Shown here one piece after another: positions 1-5,523 of a stretch of 7,097 nucleotides of DNA. The stretch is from the NCBI GenBank assembly GCA_028716765.1, contig JAQUPC010000109.1, positions 1 to 7,097 on the forward strand. The letters are read 5' to 3'. The translations under genes were made by a program, and so were the position numbers. Source of the stretch: Alphaproteobacteria bacterium (lineage in GTDB: Bacteria > Pseudomonadota > Alphaproteobacteria > UBA9219). The stretch's first letter is position 1. Each line of letters begins with the position of its first letter. The notes under the pieces were generated by a model, which saw only the letters and a list, made by a program, of their open reading frames with translations, made no database searches and was not told the DNA's origin.

Positions 1-2
1 TT

Positions 3-287
3 GTCGCTGAAGTTGCTGACAGGCAGTGGAATGAATTTTATCTGGCAACTTTGGAAGTTGTTACCCGTCACGGAGGGTTGTTGTATGTGGGAACTGACCC
101 GAGAAAAAACCCTTCGCGAATAGATTATGAATTCTCGACACGGGAGAACAGGGACCTTTTTGTGAACGCAATGTCGCAAATGGTCGAAAGCGGTCAATAT
201 GTAGGCGAGATACTGGTTGTTGTAGGAAACAGAGAGTGCACCTTGGCGCGCCAAATAACTGAAAATTTTGCCCCACGGGTGGGTTGA
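3..287 (+). CDS. Unrecognised protein, C-terminal part (5' end outside window)
   Basis: The reading frame is open from the left edge and gives 94 residues ending in NFAPRVG and a TGA stop. I do not recognise the family. There is an in-frame TTG at 51 but no purine-rich ribosome binding site before it, so I infer that the gene starts upstream of the window. The protein looks real rather than a shadow: hydrophobic stretches (GGLLYVG at residues 24-30, GEILVVVG at 68-75) alternate with charged ones (DPRKNPSRIDYEFSTRENRD, about 32-51). There is no signal peptide, membrane segment or known catalytic motif in the visible part. GC is about 48% by hand count, against 60-65% in the two rows counted in rplN just downstream, and codons such as AGA, AGG, ATA and GTA are frequent. 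It lies 34 nt before rplN on the same strand, where rpsQ normally ends. An acquired or fast-evolving gene lodged in the operon is the likeliest reading. Confidence 0.6.
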   Translation, partial: VAEVADRQWNEFYLATLEVVTRHGGLLYVGTDPRKNPSRIDYEFSTRENRDLFVNAMSQMVESGQYVGEILVVVGNRECTLARQITENFAPRVG

Positions 288-321
288 GGAAAAGCAAAAG
301 GACAAGGAATAGGACACGGTC

Positions 322-690
322 ATGATCCAGATGGAAAGCGTCCTCGACGTGGCGGACAACAGCGGAGCGAAGAAAGTAGCCTGCATCAAGGTGCTGGGCG
401 GCTCGAAGCGCAAGACGGCCGGGATCGGCGACATCATCGTCGTATCGATCAAGGACGCGATTCCGCGCGGCAAGGTCAAGAAGGGCGACGTGCACAAGGC
501 CGTGATCGTGCGCCAGAAATTCGGCCTCAAGCGCGACGACGGCAGCCTGATCCGTTTCGACACGAACGCGGCGGTGCTGATCAACAAGGACAAGGAGCCG
601 ATCGGCACGCGCATCTTCGGGCCCGTGACGCGCGAGCTGCGCAATCTTGGTTTCATGAAAATCATCTCTTTGGCTGAAGAGGTGCTGTGA
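322..690 (+). CDS. rplN: 50S ribosomal protein L14
   Basis: This is uL14, a large-subunit protein that binds 23S rRNA near the subunit interface and contacts 16S rRNA in the assembled ribosome. The 122 residues match the family's usual length. The N-terminal [10 protein letters not shown] (9-18) and the core [15 protein letters not shown] (36-50) followed by [12 protein letters not shown] (53-64) are family hallmarks, and so is the end, [25 protein letters not shown] (about 98-122). The ATG at 322 is preceded by AGGA at 311-314 with a 7-nt spacer. The stop codon shares one base with the rplX start, which suggests translational coupling. In most bacteria rpsQ lies directly upstream. Here an unrelated ORF does, and the 34-nt spacer between them is purine-rich. 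Nothing in the protein looks damaged. Confidence 0.98.
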   Translation: MIQMESVLDVADNSGAKKVACIKVLGGSKRKTAGIGDIIVVSIKDAIPRGKVKKGDVHKAVIVRQKFGLKRDDGSLIRFDTNAAVLINKDKEPIGTRIFGPVTRELRNLGFMKIISLAEEVL

Positions 691-1013
691 TGGCGATAAA
701 GATGAAAATAAAGAAAAACGACACCGTGGTCGTCATCACGGGCAAGGACAAAGGCAAAACCGGCATGGTCAAGGCTGTGTTCCCCAAGGATCAGCGCGTG
801 CTCGTCGTCGGGGTGAACCGCGTCATGCGGCACACGAAGCCTTCGCAAAAGGATCCGCAGGGCGGGCGCAAGCAGATCGAGGCGCCGATCCATGTGTCGA
901 ACGTCGCGCACGTGGACCCGAAGGACAACAAGGCCACGCGCGCCGGTTTTAAAACGGTGGACAAGGGCCGCAAGGTGCGTTTTGCAAGGCGTTCGGGCGA
1001 AACGATCGACTGA
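690..1013 (+). CDS. rplX: 50S ribosomal protein L24
   Basis: This is uL24, an early assembly protein that binds domain I of 23S rRNA and starts large-subunit folding. The 107 residues contain the KOW-type RNA-binding segment (about 10-32, [15 protein letters not shown]) and the family's [14 protein letters not shown] stretch in the middle, with a basic C-terminus. I chose the ATG at 690, which overlaps the rplN stop in TGATG. GAAGAGG at 676-682 sits 7 nt before it. An in-frame GTG at 687 would add one residue but is less well placed. A 20-nt gap carrying the rplE ribosome binding site follows. In E. coli this junction is where S8 represses the operon's mRNA. I could not confirm such a fold here. 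Confidence 0.97.
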   Translation: MAIKMKIKKNDTVVVITGKDKGKTGMVKAVFPKDQRVLVVGVNRVMRHTKPSQKDPQGGRKQIEAPIHVSNVAHVDPKDNKATRAGFKTVDKGRKVRFARRSGETID

Positions 1014-1033
1014 AGCGCTTAGGAGAGAAAGTT

Positions 1034-1609
1034 ATGACCGCGAAAGCAAAAGATACACATATGCCGCGCCTCGAGCGCCTTTATCAGGAAACGGTTTTGC
1101 CGGAACTGATGAAGAAATACGGCTACAAGAACCGTTTGCAGGCGCCGCGCCTCGACAAGATCGTCATCAACATGGGCGTGGGCGAAGCGACGAATGACAG
1201 CAACAAGACCAAGCATGCGGCCGAGCAACTCATGCGGATTGCCGGGCAAAAGCCAGTCATCACCAAGGCGCGCAAGGCCATCGCGACGTTTAAGCTGCGC
1301 GGCGGCCTCGGCATCGGCTGTAAGGTAACGTTGCGCCGGGAGCGGATGTACGAGTTTCTCGACCGCCTCGTCAACATCGCCCTGCCGCGCGTGCGCGACT
1401 TCCGCGGCGTCTCGCCGAAAAGCTTCGACGGCAACGGCAATTATGCGCTGGGCCTGAAGGAACAGATCGTGTTTCCGGAGATCGATTACGACAAGATCGA
1501 CGAAATCCGGGGCATGGACATAGTCATTTGCACGACCGCCAATACGGACGACGAGGGCCGCGACCTTTTACGCGCTTTCAACATGCCATTTCAGGGTTCA
1601 AAGGAGTAA
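1034..1609 (+). CDS. rplE: 50S ribosomal protein L5
   Basis: This is uL5, part of the 5S rRNA-L5-L18 particle in the central protuberance, where it also touches the P-site tRNA. The 191 residues are slightly longer than the usual 179-185, because of about ten extra N-terminal residues before PRLERLYQE. The L5 signature [18 protein letters not shown] lies at 35-52. The C-terminal half has the alphaproteobacterial-looking [18 protein letters not shown] and [11 protein letters not shown] segments. AGGAGA at 1021-1026 sits 7 nt before the ATG at 1034, which supports this start over the in-frame ATG at 1061. Only 3 nt separate it from rpsN, whose ribosome binding site lies inside the last codons of rplE. 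Confidence 0.98.
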   Translation: MTAKAKDTHMPRLERLYQETVLPELMKKYGYKNRLQAPRLDKIVINMGVGEATNDSNKTKHAAEQLMRIAGQKPVITKARKAIATFKLRGGLGIGCKVTLRRERMYEFLDRLVNIALPRVRDFRGVSPKSFDGNGNYALGLKEQIVFPEIDYDKIDEIRGMDIVICTTANTDDEGRDLLRAFNMPFQGSKE

Positions 1610-1612
1610 CGG

Positions 1613-1918
1613 ATGGCCAAGACATCGATGATCGAAAAGAATAATCGCCGCCGCCGGATGTCGAAGCAAAAGGAAGCTTCGCGCACCGCGCTCAAGGCGC
1701 TTATCATGAACAAGGAAACTTCGATGGAGGAGCGCTTTGCGGCCGTGATGAAGCTGGCCAAAATGCCGCGCAACTCCAGCAAGGTCCGCATTCGCAATCG
1801 TTGCGAGTTCAGCGGCCGTCCCCGCGCTTATTACCGCAAATTCAAACTCTCGCGCATTGCGTTTCGTGATCTGGCCTCAACCGGCCAGATTCCGGGCGTG
1901 ATCAAGTCGAGCTGGTAA
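1613..1918 (+). CDS. rpsN: 30S ribosomal protein S14 (zinc-independent type)
   Basis: This is uS14 of the small-subunit head, near the A site and next to S3, S10 and S19. The 101 residues are the long form. It has a single cysteine (C64) in [16 protein letters not shown] (62-77), so it lacks the two CxxC pairs of the short zinc-binding form. The C-terminus [23 protein letters not shown] is typical of proteobacterial S14. The N-terminus is very basic (NNRRRR, 10-15), as expected for rRNA binding. AAGGAG at 1601-1606, overlapping the end of rplE, sits 6 nt before the ATG, so the two genes are probably coupled in translation. No zinc-form paralogue is visible in this window. Confidence 0.97.
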   Translation: MAKTSMIEKNNRRRRMSKQKEASRTALKALIMNKETSMEERFAAVMKLAKMPRNSSKVRIRNRCEFSGRPRAYYRKFKLSRIAFRDLASTGQIPGVIKSSW

Positions 1919-1932
1919 GGAGGAAAGAACGT

Positions 1933-2331
1933 ATGTCCCTCACCGATCCATTAGGCGATATGCTGACGCGGATACGCAACGGCCAGATGGCGAACTTGGC
2001 CGTGGTCGATTGTCCGTCTTCGACATTCCGCAAGCACGTTCTGGAAGTCATGCAGCGCGAAGGCTACATCCGCGGTTTCAGCGAGACGCAAAGAGGCAAG
2101 AACCAGCCGCTCCTGCAAATCGAGCTTAAGTACCATGAAGGCCAGGGCGTTATCCGCAAGATCGACCGCGTGTCGAAGCCGGGCCGCCGCGTTTACGCCG
2201 GCATCAAGGACTTCGGGCGCGTGTTCAACGGCCTTGGTATTTCGATCCTGTCGACGCCGCACGGCGTGCTTTCGGACAACGAGGCGCGTGCGCAGAACGT
2301 CGGCGGCGAAGTTTTATGCCGAATCTTTTAA
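1933..2331 (+). CDS. rpsH: 30S ribosomal protein S8
   Basis: This is uS8, a primary binder of the central domain of 16S rRNA (helix 21) and, in E. coli, the translational repressor of the spc operon. The 132 residues show the family start SLTDPLGDMLTRIRNGQ (2-18) and the S8 signature STPHGVLSDNEARAQNVGG (107-125), ending GEVLCRIF. AAGGAGG at 1917-1923 overlaps the rpsN stop codon and sits 9 nt before the ATG, a strong ribosome binding site. The tight packing of the operon ends after this gene: a 94-nt spacer with a structured repeat separates it from rplF. Whether S8 represses this operon cannot be read from the sequence. Confidence 0.98.
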   Translation: MSLTDPLGDMLTRIRNGQMANLAVVDCPSSTFRKHVLEVMQREGYIRGFSETQRGKNQPLLQIELKYHEGQGVIRKIDRVSKPGRRVYAGIKDFGRVFNGLGISILSTPHGVLSDNEARAQNVGGEVLCRIF

Positions 2332-2345
2332 TGAGCTTGAGGTGA

Positions 2346-2404
2346 GGGCTTTCTTGGCGAGTGAAACGAGTTTAGAAAACCCTTATCCCGGCGAAAGCCG
2401 GGAT
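2346..2404 (+). repeat. Two-hairpin intergenic element, copy 1 (rpsH-rplF spacer)
   Basis: In the 94-nt spacer, GGGCTTTCT (2346-2354) can pair with AGAAAACCC (2374-2382): eight pairs around one C-A mismatch. Two bases (TT) later, ATCCCGGC (2385-2392) pairs perfectly with GCCGGGAT (2397-2404) around a GAAA loop. The stretch 2372-2407 matches 2984-3019 at 32 of 36 positions, so this is one copy of a repeat with its partner in the next spacer. Its second hairpin ends 9 nt before the rplF ribosome binding site (GGAG, 2414-2417). There is no U-tract, so it is not a standard intrinsic terminator. The strand given follows the operon. The type, whether REP- or MITE-like or a regulatory RNA structure, is not settled. 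Confidence 0.85.
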
Positions 2405-2425
2405 CCAAGGAATGGAGTTTAGGAA

Positions 2426-2959
2426 ATGTCACGCATAGGTAAGCATCCGGTGGGTCTCCCCCAAGGCGTTACGGCCGAGGTCAAGGACAACACCGTGGCG
2501 GTGAAGGGAAAGCTGGGCCAGCTCAGCCTTCCGGTTTCTCCGGAGGTCGAGGTCAAGGTGGTGGACGGCAAGATTGTCGTGACGCCCCGTGACGCCACAC
2601 AGCGCTCGCGCATGATGTGGGGCACGACCCGCAACAATATTAACAATATGGTCAAGGGCGTAGCTGAAGGCTTTAAGAAAACGCTTGAGATCGAAGGCGT
2701 CGGTTTTCGCGTCGCGGTTCAGGGCAAAGAGCTTGTGATGCAACTCGGTTTCAGCCACGAGATCAAATATCCGATCCCGGAAGGCATCGCCATTAAGGCG
2801 GAGAAGCCGACGGTCATTTCCATCACAGGGCATGACCGGCAAAAAGTAGGGCAGGTCGCGGCGGAAATCCGCGCGTACAAAAAGCCGGAGCCCTACAAGG
2901 GAAAAGGCATCAAATACGCCGGCGAACGCGTTCGCCGCAAAGAAGGCAAGAAGAAATAA
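2426..2959 (+). CDS. rplF: 50S ribosomal protein L6
   Basis: This is uL6, which binds 23S rRNA near the sarcin-ricin loop and the base of the L7/L12 stalk, where translation factors dock. The 177 residues form the usual two similar domains: an N-terminal half starting [14 protein letters not shown] (2-15), and a C-terminal half starting about residue 83 that ends in the L6 signature [11 protein letters not shown] (154-164) and a lysine/arginine tail. AGGAA touches the ATG directly and is too close to act as a ribosome binding site. GGAG at 2414-2417, 8 nt before the ATG, is the better candidate. That site lies just downstream of a hairpin repeat. The gene is flanked on both sides by copies of the same intergenic element, which is unusual in this operon. 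Confidence 0.98.
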   Translation: MSRIGKHPVGLPQGVTAEVKDNTVAVKGKLGQLSLPVSPEVEVKVVDGKIVVTPRDATQRSRMMWGTTRNNINNMVKGVAEGFKKTLEIEGVGFRVAVQGKELVMQLGFSHEIKYPIPEGIAIKAEKPTVISITGHDRQKVGQVAAEIRAYKKPEPYKGKGIKYAGERVRRKEGKKK

Positions 2960-3016
2960 GGTTTTTCTTATGAGCCGTGCGAATTAGGAAAACCTTATCC
3001 CGGCGGAGGCCGGGAT
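2960..3016 (+). repeat. Two-hairpin intergenic element, copy 2 (rplF-rplR spacer)
   Basis: Starting directly after the rplF stop codon, GGTTTTTCT (2960-2968) pairs with AGGAAAACC (2986-2994): nine pairs, one of them U-G. After a TT linker, ATCCCGGC (2997-3004) pairs perfectly with GCCGGGAT (3009-3016) around a GGAG loop. The architecture and linker are the same as in copy 1, and the orientation relative to the operon is the same. The stems differ partly by pair-preserving changes (G-C against U-A in the third pair, U-A against U-G in the seventh). The rplR ribosome binding site region begins 7 nt after the second hairpin. No U-tract follows, so termination is unlikely. Confidence 0.85.
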
Positions 3017-3039
3017 CCAGTTAGGGAGAATAAAGAGAA

Positions 3040-3402
3040 ATGATGACCCCAAAGAAATTGCGCGACCGCCGCAAGACGCGTGCGCGTTACCAGATCAAGC
3101 GCAAGGCTGGTGGCCGCGTGCGCCTGTCGGTGTTCCGCTCGGGCGGGCATATTTATGCCCAGGTCATTGACGACACAGAGGGCAAGACGCTCGCAGCGGC
3201 TTCGAGCCTCGACGTTGAATTGAAAAAGAGCCTTAAAACGGGCGCCGACAAGTCGGCGGCTGAGGCCGTCGGCAAGCTCGTGGCGGCGCGCGCGAAGAAA
3301 GCCGGCGTGACGAAGGTTGTCTTCGATCGTGGCGGTTATGTTTATCACGGGCGCGTCAAGGCGCTGGCTGAAGCGGCCCGCGAAGGCGGACTGGAATTTT
3401 AG
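3040..3402 (+). CDS. rplR: 50S ribosomal protein L18
   Basis: This is uL18, which binds 5S rRNA and, with L5, attaches it to the large subunit. The 120 residues are standard. It has a basic N-terminal tail ([20 protein letters not shown], about 5-24), the core [18 protein letters not shown] (28-45) and the conserved end [20 protein letters not shown] (95-114) followed by REGGLEF. ATG codons at 3040 and 3043 are adjacent. The purine-rich AGGGAGAA (3023-3030) and AAAGAGAA (3032-3039) lie upstream and do not clearly separate them, so the protein may start with one or two methionines. The 80-nt spacer before it holds a two-hairpin repeat. rpsE follows after 17 nt. Confidence 0.97.
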   Translation: MMTPKKLRDRRKTRARYQIKRKAGGRVRLSVFRSGGHIYAQVIDDTEGKTLAAASSLDVELKKSLKTGADKSAAEAVGKLVAARAKKAGVTKVVFDRGGYVYHGRVKALAEAAREGGLEF

Positions 3403-3419
3403 GAAAAGGGACCGAGAGC

Positions 3420-3989
3420 ATGGCGAAAGCAAGAAAATCCGAGCCGCGCGAAAGCAAGGAAGACCGCGAAGGCGCCGAGCTTATTGAAAAGCTCGTCGGC
3501 ATCAACCGCGTGTCGAAAGTGGTGAAAGGCGGCAAGCGTTTCGCTATGGCGGCGCTGGTCGTTATCGGCGACGGCAAGGGACGCGTCGGCGCCGGAACCG
3601 GCAAGGCGCGCGAGGTTCCCGAGGCCATCAAGAAGGCCACGGACGCCGCCAAGCGGAAAATGCGCCGCATTCCCCTGCGCGAAGGGCGGACGCTGCATCA
3701 CGACGTCAAGGGCCGTTACGGCGCGGGCGAAGTCGTTTTGCGCGCGGCCCCTCCGGGCACGGGCATTATCGCGGGCGGCCCGATGCGCGCGGTGTTCGAA
3801 GCTTTGGGCATTCAGGACATCGTGGCGAAATCGGTGGGAACGTCCAACCCGCACAACATGATCCGGGCGACATTCGCCGCTCTTTCGCAGGTTTCAAGCC
3901 CCCGTTCGGTGGCGATGCGCCGCGGCAAGAAGGTGAGCGACATCCTCGGCCGCCGCCAGACCGAGCATAACGAAACCAAAGAGTCGTAA
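3420..3989 (+). CDS. rpsE: 30S ribosomal protein S5
   Basis: This is uS5, located at the mRNA entry side of the small subunit and important for decoding accuracy. The 189 residues include a charged N-terminal extension (1-20), the double-stranded-RNA-binding-like domain with the S5 signature [17 protein letters not shown] (38-54) and [15 protein letters not shown] (56-70), and the C-terminal domain (about 99-160) with [18 protein letters not shown] and [13 protein letters not shown]. The VVKGGKR loop (34-40), where spectinomycin-resistance changes occur in other bacteria, has the usual residues. AAGGGA at 3406-3411 sits 8 nt before the ATG. The C-terminal tail beyond DILGRR is polar and probably flexible. 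rpmD follows after 31 nt. Confidence 0.98.
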   Translation: MAKARKSEPRESKEDREGAELIEKLVGINRVSKVVKGGKRFAMAALVVIGDGKGRVGAGTGKAREVPEAIKKATDAAKRKMRRIPLREGRTLHHDVKGRYGAGEVVLRAAPPGTGIIAGGPMRAVFEALGIQDIVAKSVGTSNPHNMIRATFAALSQVSSPRSVAMRRGKKVSDILGRRQTEHNETKES

Positions 3990-4020
3990 GGACGTTCTTT
4001 CAGGAATGTAAGGTGCAGAT

Positions 4021-4236
4021 ATGGCTACCAAGGAAAAAACAAAAACGGCAAGCGGCGAAAAGACCCTGACGGTCGTTCAAACCGGAAGTTCGATTCACAA
4101 CAAGCCGGGCATGTTCGAGACTCTGAAGGGGCTCGGCCTCGGCAAGCCTCATGCGCGGCGCGTTCTGAAAGATACGCCGGCCGTGCGGGGCATGATCCGC
4201 AAGGTGAAGCATTTGGTAGCCGTCGAAGGCGAATAA
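4021..4236 (+). CDS. rpmD: 50S ribosomal protein L30
   Basis: This is uL30, a small protein on the surface of the large subunit. The 71 residues are about ten longer than the common form: a lysine/threonine-rich lead (1-13) precedes the conserved [20 protein letters not shown] (16-35), [22 protein letters not shown] (36-57) and [11 protein letters not shown] (58-68). The TPAVRGMI segment and the gene's place between rpsE and rplO make the assignment safe. TAAGG at 4009-4013 sits 7 nt before the ATG, so this start is well supported and the extra N-terminal residues are probably translated. L30 is one of the less conserved and sometimes absent ribosomal proteins, and its presence here fits a proteobacterium. 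Confidence 0.96.
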   Translation: MATKEKTKTASGEKTLTVVQTGSSIHNKPGMFETLKGLGLGKPHARRVLKDTPAVRGMIRKVKHLVAVEGE

Positions 4237-4267
4237 GTCGATTGCGATTTGATAAAAGGAATGAACC

Positions 4268-4756
4268 ATGAAACTCAACGATTTGCGCGATAATCCCGGC
4301 GCCCGCAAGAAACCGATCTGCGTGGGCCGCGGCATTGGCTGCGGCAAGGGCAAGACCTCCGGCCGCGGCGTCAAGGGCCAGGGATCCAGAACGGGCGTAT
4401 CCATTCGCGGTTTTGAAGGTGGGCAAACGCCTTTGCACCGCCGCCTGCCGAAGCGCGGTTTTAAAACGCTTTTCCCCAAGCATTATGCCGAACTGAATAT
4501 TGGCCGTTTGCAACAGTTCATCGATTCCGGCCGTCTGGATGCAAAAAAGCCGATCACGGAAGAAGTCATTCTGGAATCCGGCATCATCACCCGTATTCAT
4601 GACGGCGTGCGGCTGCTCGGTAAAGGCGAAATCAAGGCCAAGGTGACCATCACCGTGACCGGCGCTTCGGCTTCGGCCATAGCCGCTGTCGAAAAGGCGG
4701 GCGGGACGGTGACCGTGACGGCAACGGCAAAGAAGGAAGAGCCGAAAAAGGCTTGA
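4268..4756 (+). CDS. rplO: 50S ribosomal protein L15
   Basis: This is uL15, a late assembly protein that threads its glycine-rich N-terminus deep into 23S rRNA. The 162 residues show [14 protein letters not shown] (1-14), the glycine/basic stretch [20 protein letters not shown] (19-38), then [18 protein letters not shown] (48-65). The C-terminal L15 signature region runs about 117-146 ([14 protein letters not shown] onward, to EKAGG). The tail ends KKEEPKKA. C25 in the GIGCGKG segment is a position where serine is more usual. AAGGA at 4256-4260 sits 7 nt before the ATG. A second ATG at 4261 is out of frame. In most relatives secY follows at once. Here it is displaced by 775 nt carrying another gene. 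Confidence 0.98.
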   Translation: MKLNDLRDNPGARKKPICVGRGIGCGKGKTSGRGVKGQGSRTGVSIRGFEGGQTPLHRRLPKRGFKTLFPKHYAELNIGRLQQFIDSGRLDAKKPITEEVILESGIITRIHDGVRLLGKGEIKAKVTITVTGASASAIAAVEKAGGTVTVTATAKKEEPKKA

Positions 4757-4854
4757 TTTTTCCTTCGTGCTTCCTACGCGTTAACCATAAGTTCCAGCTG
4801 CGCTGAATTTGGCAAAGTGCCATAATGCGCTGTTGAACGATCAGTGTTTTTTAT

Positions 4855-4861
4855 GAAGGGG
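4855..4861 (+). promoter_or_regulatory. Ribosome binding site that sets the start of the orphan gene
   Basis: GAAGGGG lies 6 nt before the ATG at 4868, close to ideal for a Shine-Dalgarno sequence. The in-frame GTG at 4844 and ATG at 4853 lie at or upstream of it and lack such a site, so 4868 is preferred. Confidence 0.6.
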
Positions 4862-4867
4862 ATTTGC

Positions 4868-5371
4868 ATGTACGTTCCTTATGTCGCGCGGCTTCCTGAC
4901 TTTACTTTTCTGGGGCTCTATCGCGGTCCCTTTGTTGACAGGGACAATTTGCCGCACGCTGCCATTGTGTTTGGCGATCAAGTCGTTTTTCAATCCATAG
5001 CGGGGCTGCAAGAGTATTCCAGAAAATACCAGTTTAACATACGCAACGGCGATGGCTCCGTCTTTACTGAGCTCGTCTTTTACGAAATACGGACGGCAAT
5101 TGACGCTATTGGAAAAGGGCCAAAAAATCTGGCCGACTATCCAGAGGCCAGCGATTTCTTTGACATGCCCGAACGGGGCAAAGTTTCGGTTAAAAGCAAT
5201 TTTGATTTTGAACCTGTCCGGGGCAGGCTGGCCCTCCATTTTATGGCGATAATGAATCAGGATCATTTGGTCGCTCCCGAGCAAAGGATGGGCGTTCTTA
5301 ACATGAAGACTCACATCTGTGGGGGATCACGGGGAACGGGAATGCTGCGAAGCAGGAGACTCGCGCTCTGA
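4868..5371 (+). CDS. Unrecognised 167-residue protein inserted between rplO and secY
   Basis: I do not recognise the family. The protein begins MYVPYVARLPDFTFLGLYRG and is soluble in appearance, with no signal peptide, membrane span or known catalytic motif. The first 130 residues look like an ordinary mixed fold (AAIVFGDQVVFQSIAGLQEY at 31-50, VFTELVFYEIRTAIDAIGKG at 65-84, RLALHFMAIMNQDHL at 120-134). The last 20 residues (from about 148, HICGGSRGTGMLRSRRLAL) are basic and glycine-rich and read like a tail or a worn end. GC is about 50% by hand count, lower than the host genes. The gene is preceded by 111 nt of non-coding sequence and a good ribosome binding site, and followed by 160 nt before secY. 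Its orientation matches the operon, so it can be transcribed with it. Acquisition by insertion is inferred, not shown. A spurious ORF is possible but less likely, given the length and the ribosome binding site. Confidence 0.6.
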   Translation: MYVPYVARLPDFTFLGLYRGPFVDRDNLPHAAIVFGDQVVFQSIAGLQEYSRKYQFNIRNGDGSVFTELVFYEIRTAIDAIGKGPKNLADYPEASDFFDMPERGKVSVKSNFDFEPVRGRLALHFMAIMNQDHLVAPEQRMGVLNMKTHICGGSRGTGMLRSRRLAL

Positions 5372-5428
5372 GCCTTCCTGTTAGAGAAATGGCCGGTTTA
5401 TCTTGTTTTCTTTCTTTTCTGCGGGACC

Positions 5429-5434
5429 AAGGAG
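5429..5434 (+). promoter_or_regulatory. Stranded Shine-Dalgarno-like AAGGAG upstream of secY
   Basis: AAGGAG is a near-perfect ribosome binding site, but it lies 97 nt before the secY start codon, too far to serve it directly. It is 5 nt before a TTG that opens a 20-codon frame. It may drive that short leader, or be the remnant of an older secY start region pushed away by inserted sequence. Confidence 0.35.
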
Positions 5435-5439
5435 TCGAT

Positions 5440-5502
5440 TTGAGCCAATCTTGCCTTACCTCCTTATACCCACTATATCATCTCCTGATCTTTATCCCCT
5501 GA
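5440..5502 (+). CDS. Possible 20-codon leader peptide upstream of secY
   Basis: A TTG at 5440, 5 nt after AAGGAG, opens a frame reading SQSCLTSLYPLYHLLIFIP after the start residue. It stops at the TGA of the first CCCCTGA repeat unit. The C-terminal half is hydrophobic and the last residue before the stop is proline. Peptides of this kind regulate downstream genes in other systems (TnaC, for example, stalls at a proline before its stop), and SecM does so for secretion genes, but there is no sequence similarity to either. The TTG start and short length make a chance ORF quite possible. It is listed because it has a better ribosome binding site than secY itself. Confidence 0.2.
   Translation: MSQSCLTSLYPLYHLLIFIP
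5451..5479 (+). promoter_or_regulatory. Weak candidate sigma-70-type promoter for secY
   Basis: TTGCCT (5451-5456) and TATATC (5474-5479) are separated by 17 nt. Each matches the housekeeping consensus at 4 of 6 positions. The site lies 52 nt before secY, in the A/T-rich part of a spacer that separates secY from the ribosomal genes. Its own promoter would make sense after an insertion, but matches this weak arise often by chance. Confidence 0.25.
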
Positions 5503-5523
5503 CCCCTGACCCCTGACCCCTGA
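5496..5523 (+). repeat. Four perfect tandem copies of CCCCTGA before secY
   Basis: Units lie at 5496-5502, 5503-5509, 5510-5516 and 5517-5523, with no mismatch. The complementary (template) strand therefore carries four GGGG tracts spaced by TCA, the textbook pattern for an intramolecular DNA G-quadruplex. A fifth GGGG lies opposite 5528-5531, just before the secY ATG. A degenerate relative, TCCTGA, occurs at 5483-5488. In the mRNA the region is C-rich, so a quadruplex could form in DNA but not in the transcript. Perfect short tandem repeats can change copy number by slippage, and here that would alter the secY leader without touching the coding sequence. Confidence 0.97.

Noticed and set aside
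1014..1060. Expected S8-binding regulatory site at the rplX-rplE junction
   Set aside because: Known in E. coli at this place, but I could not see a convincing helix-21-like fold in this sequence, so it is not annotated.
892..1197. 101-codon + strand frame spanning the rplX-rplE junction
   Set aside because: It is an out-of-frame reading of two certain ribosomal genes, with arginine/threonine-rich content and no start signal.
2385..2404. GC-rich hairpin as a transcription terminator after rpsH
   Set aside because: No U-tract follows, the operon continues, and the same hairpin recurs in the next spacer, so a repeat is the better explanation.
3992..4009. Hairpin ACGTTC/GAATGT in the rpsE-rpmD spacer
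   Set aside because: Six pairs including a G-U, with no second copy and no flanking signal. Likely chance.
4740..4761. Possible intrinsic terminator at the end of rplO (AGCC/GGCT stem, then TTTTT)
   Set aside because: The stem has only four pairs plus one G-U, lies partly inside the coding sequence, and would be too weak to call.
4821..4826. CATAAT as a -10 box for the orphan gene
   Set aside because: It matches 5 of 6 positions, but no -35-like hexamer lies at 16-18 nt. TTGGCA at 4809-4814 is too close to pair with it and has no good -10 at the right distance.
4841..5314. A 157-codon minus-strand frame opposite the orphan gene
   Set aside because: It is almost fully complementary to the + strand gene. 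The + strand frame has a well-spaced GAAGGGG site and operon orientation; no comparable support was seen for the minus frame.
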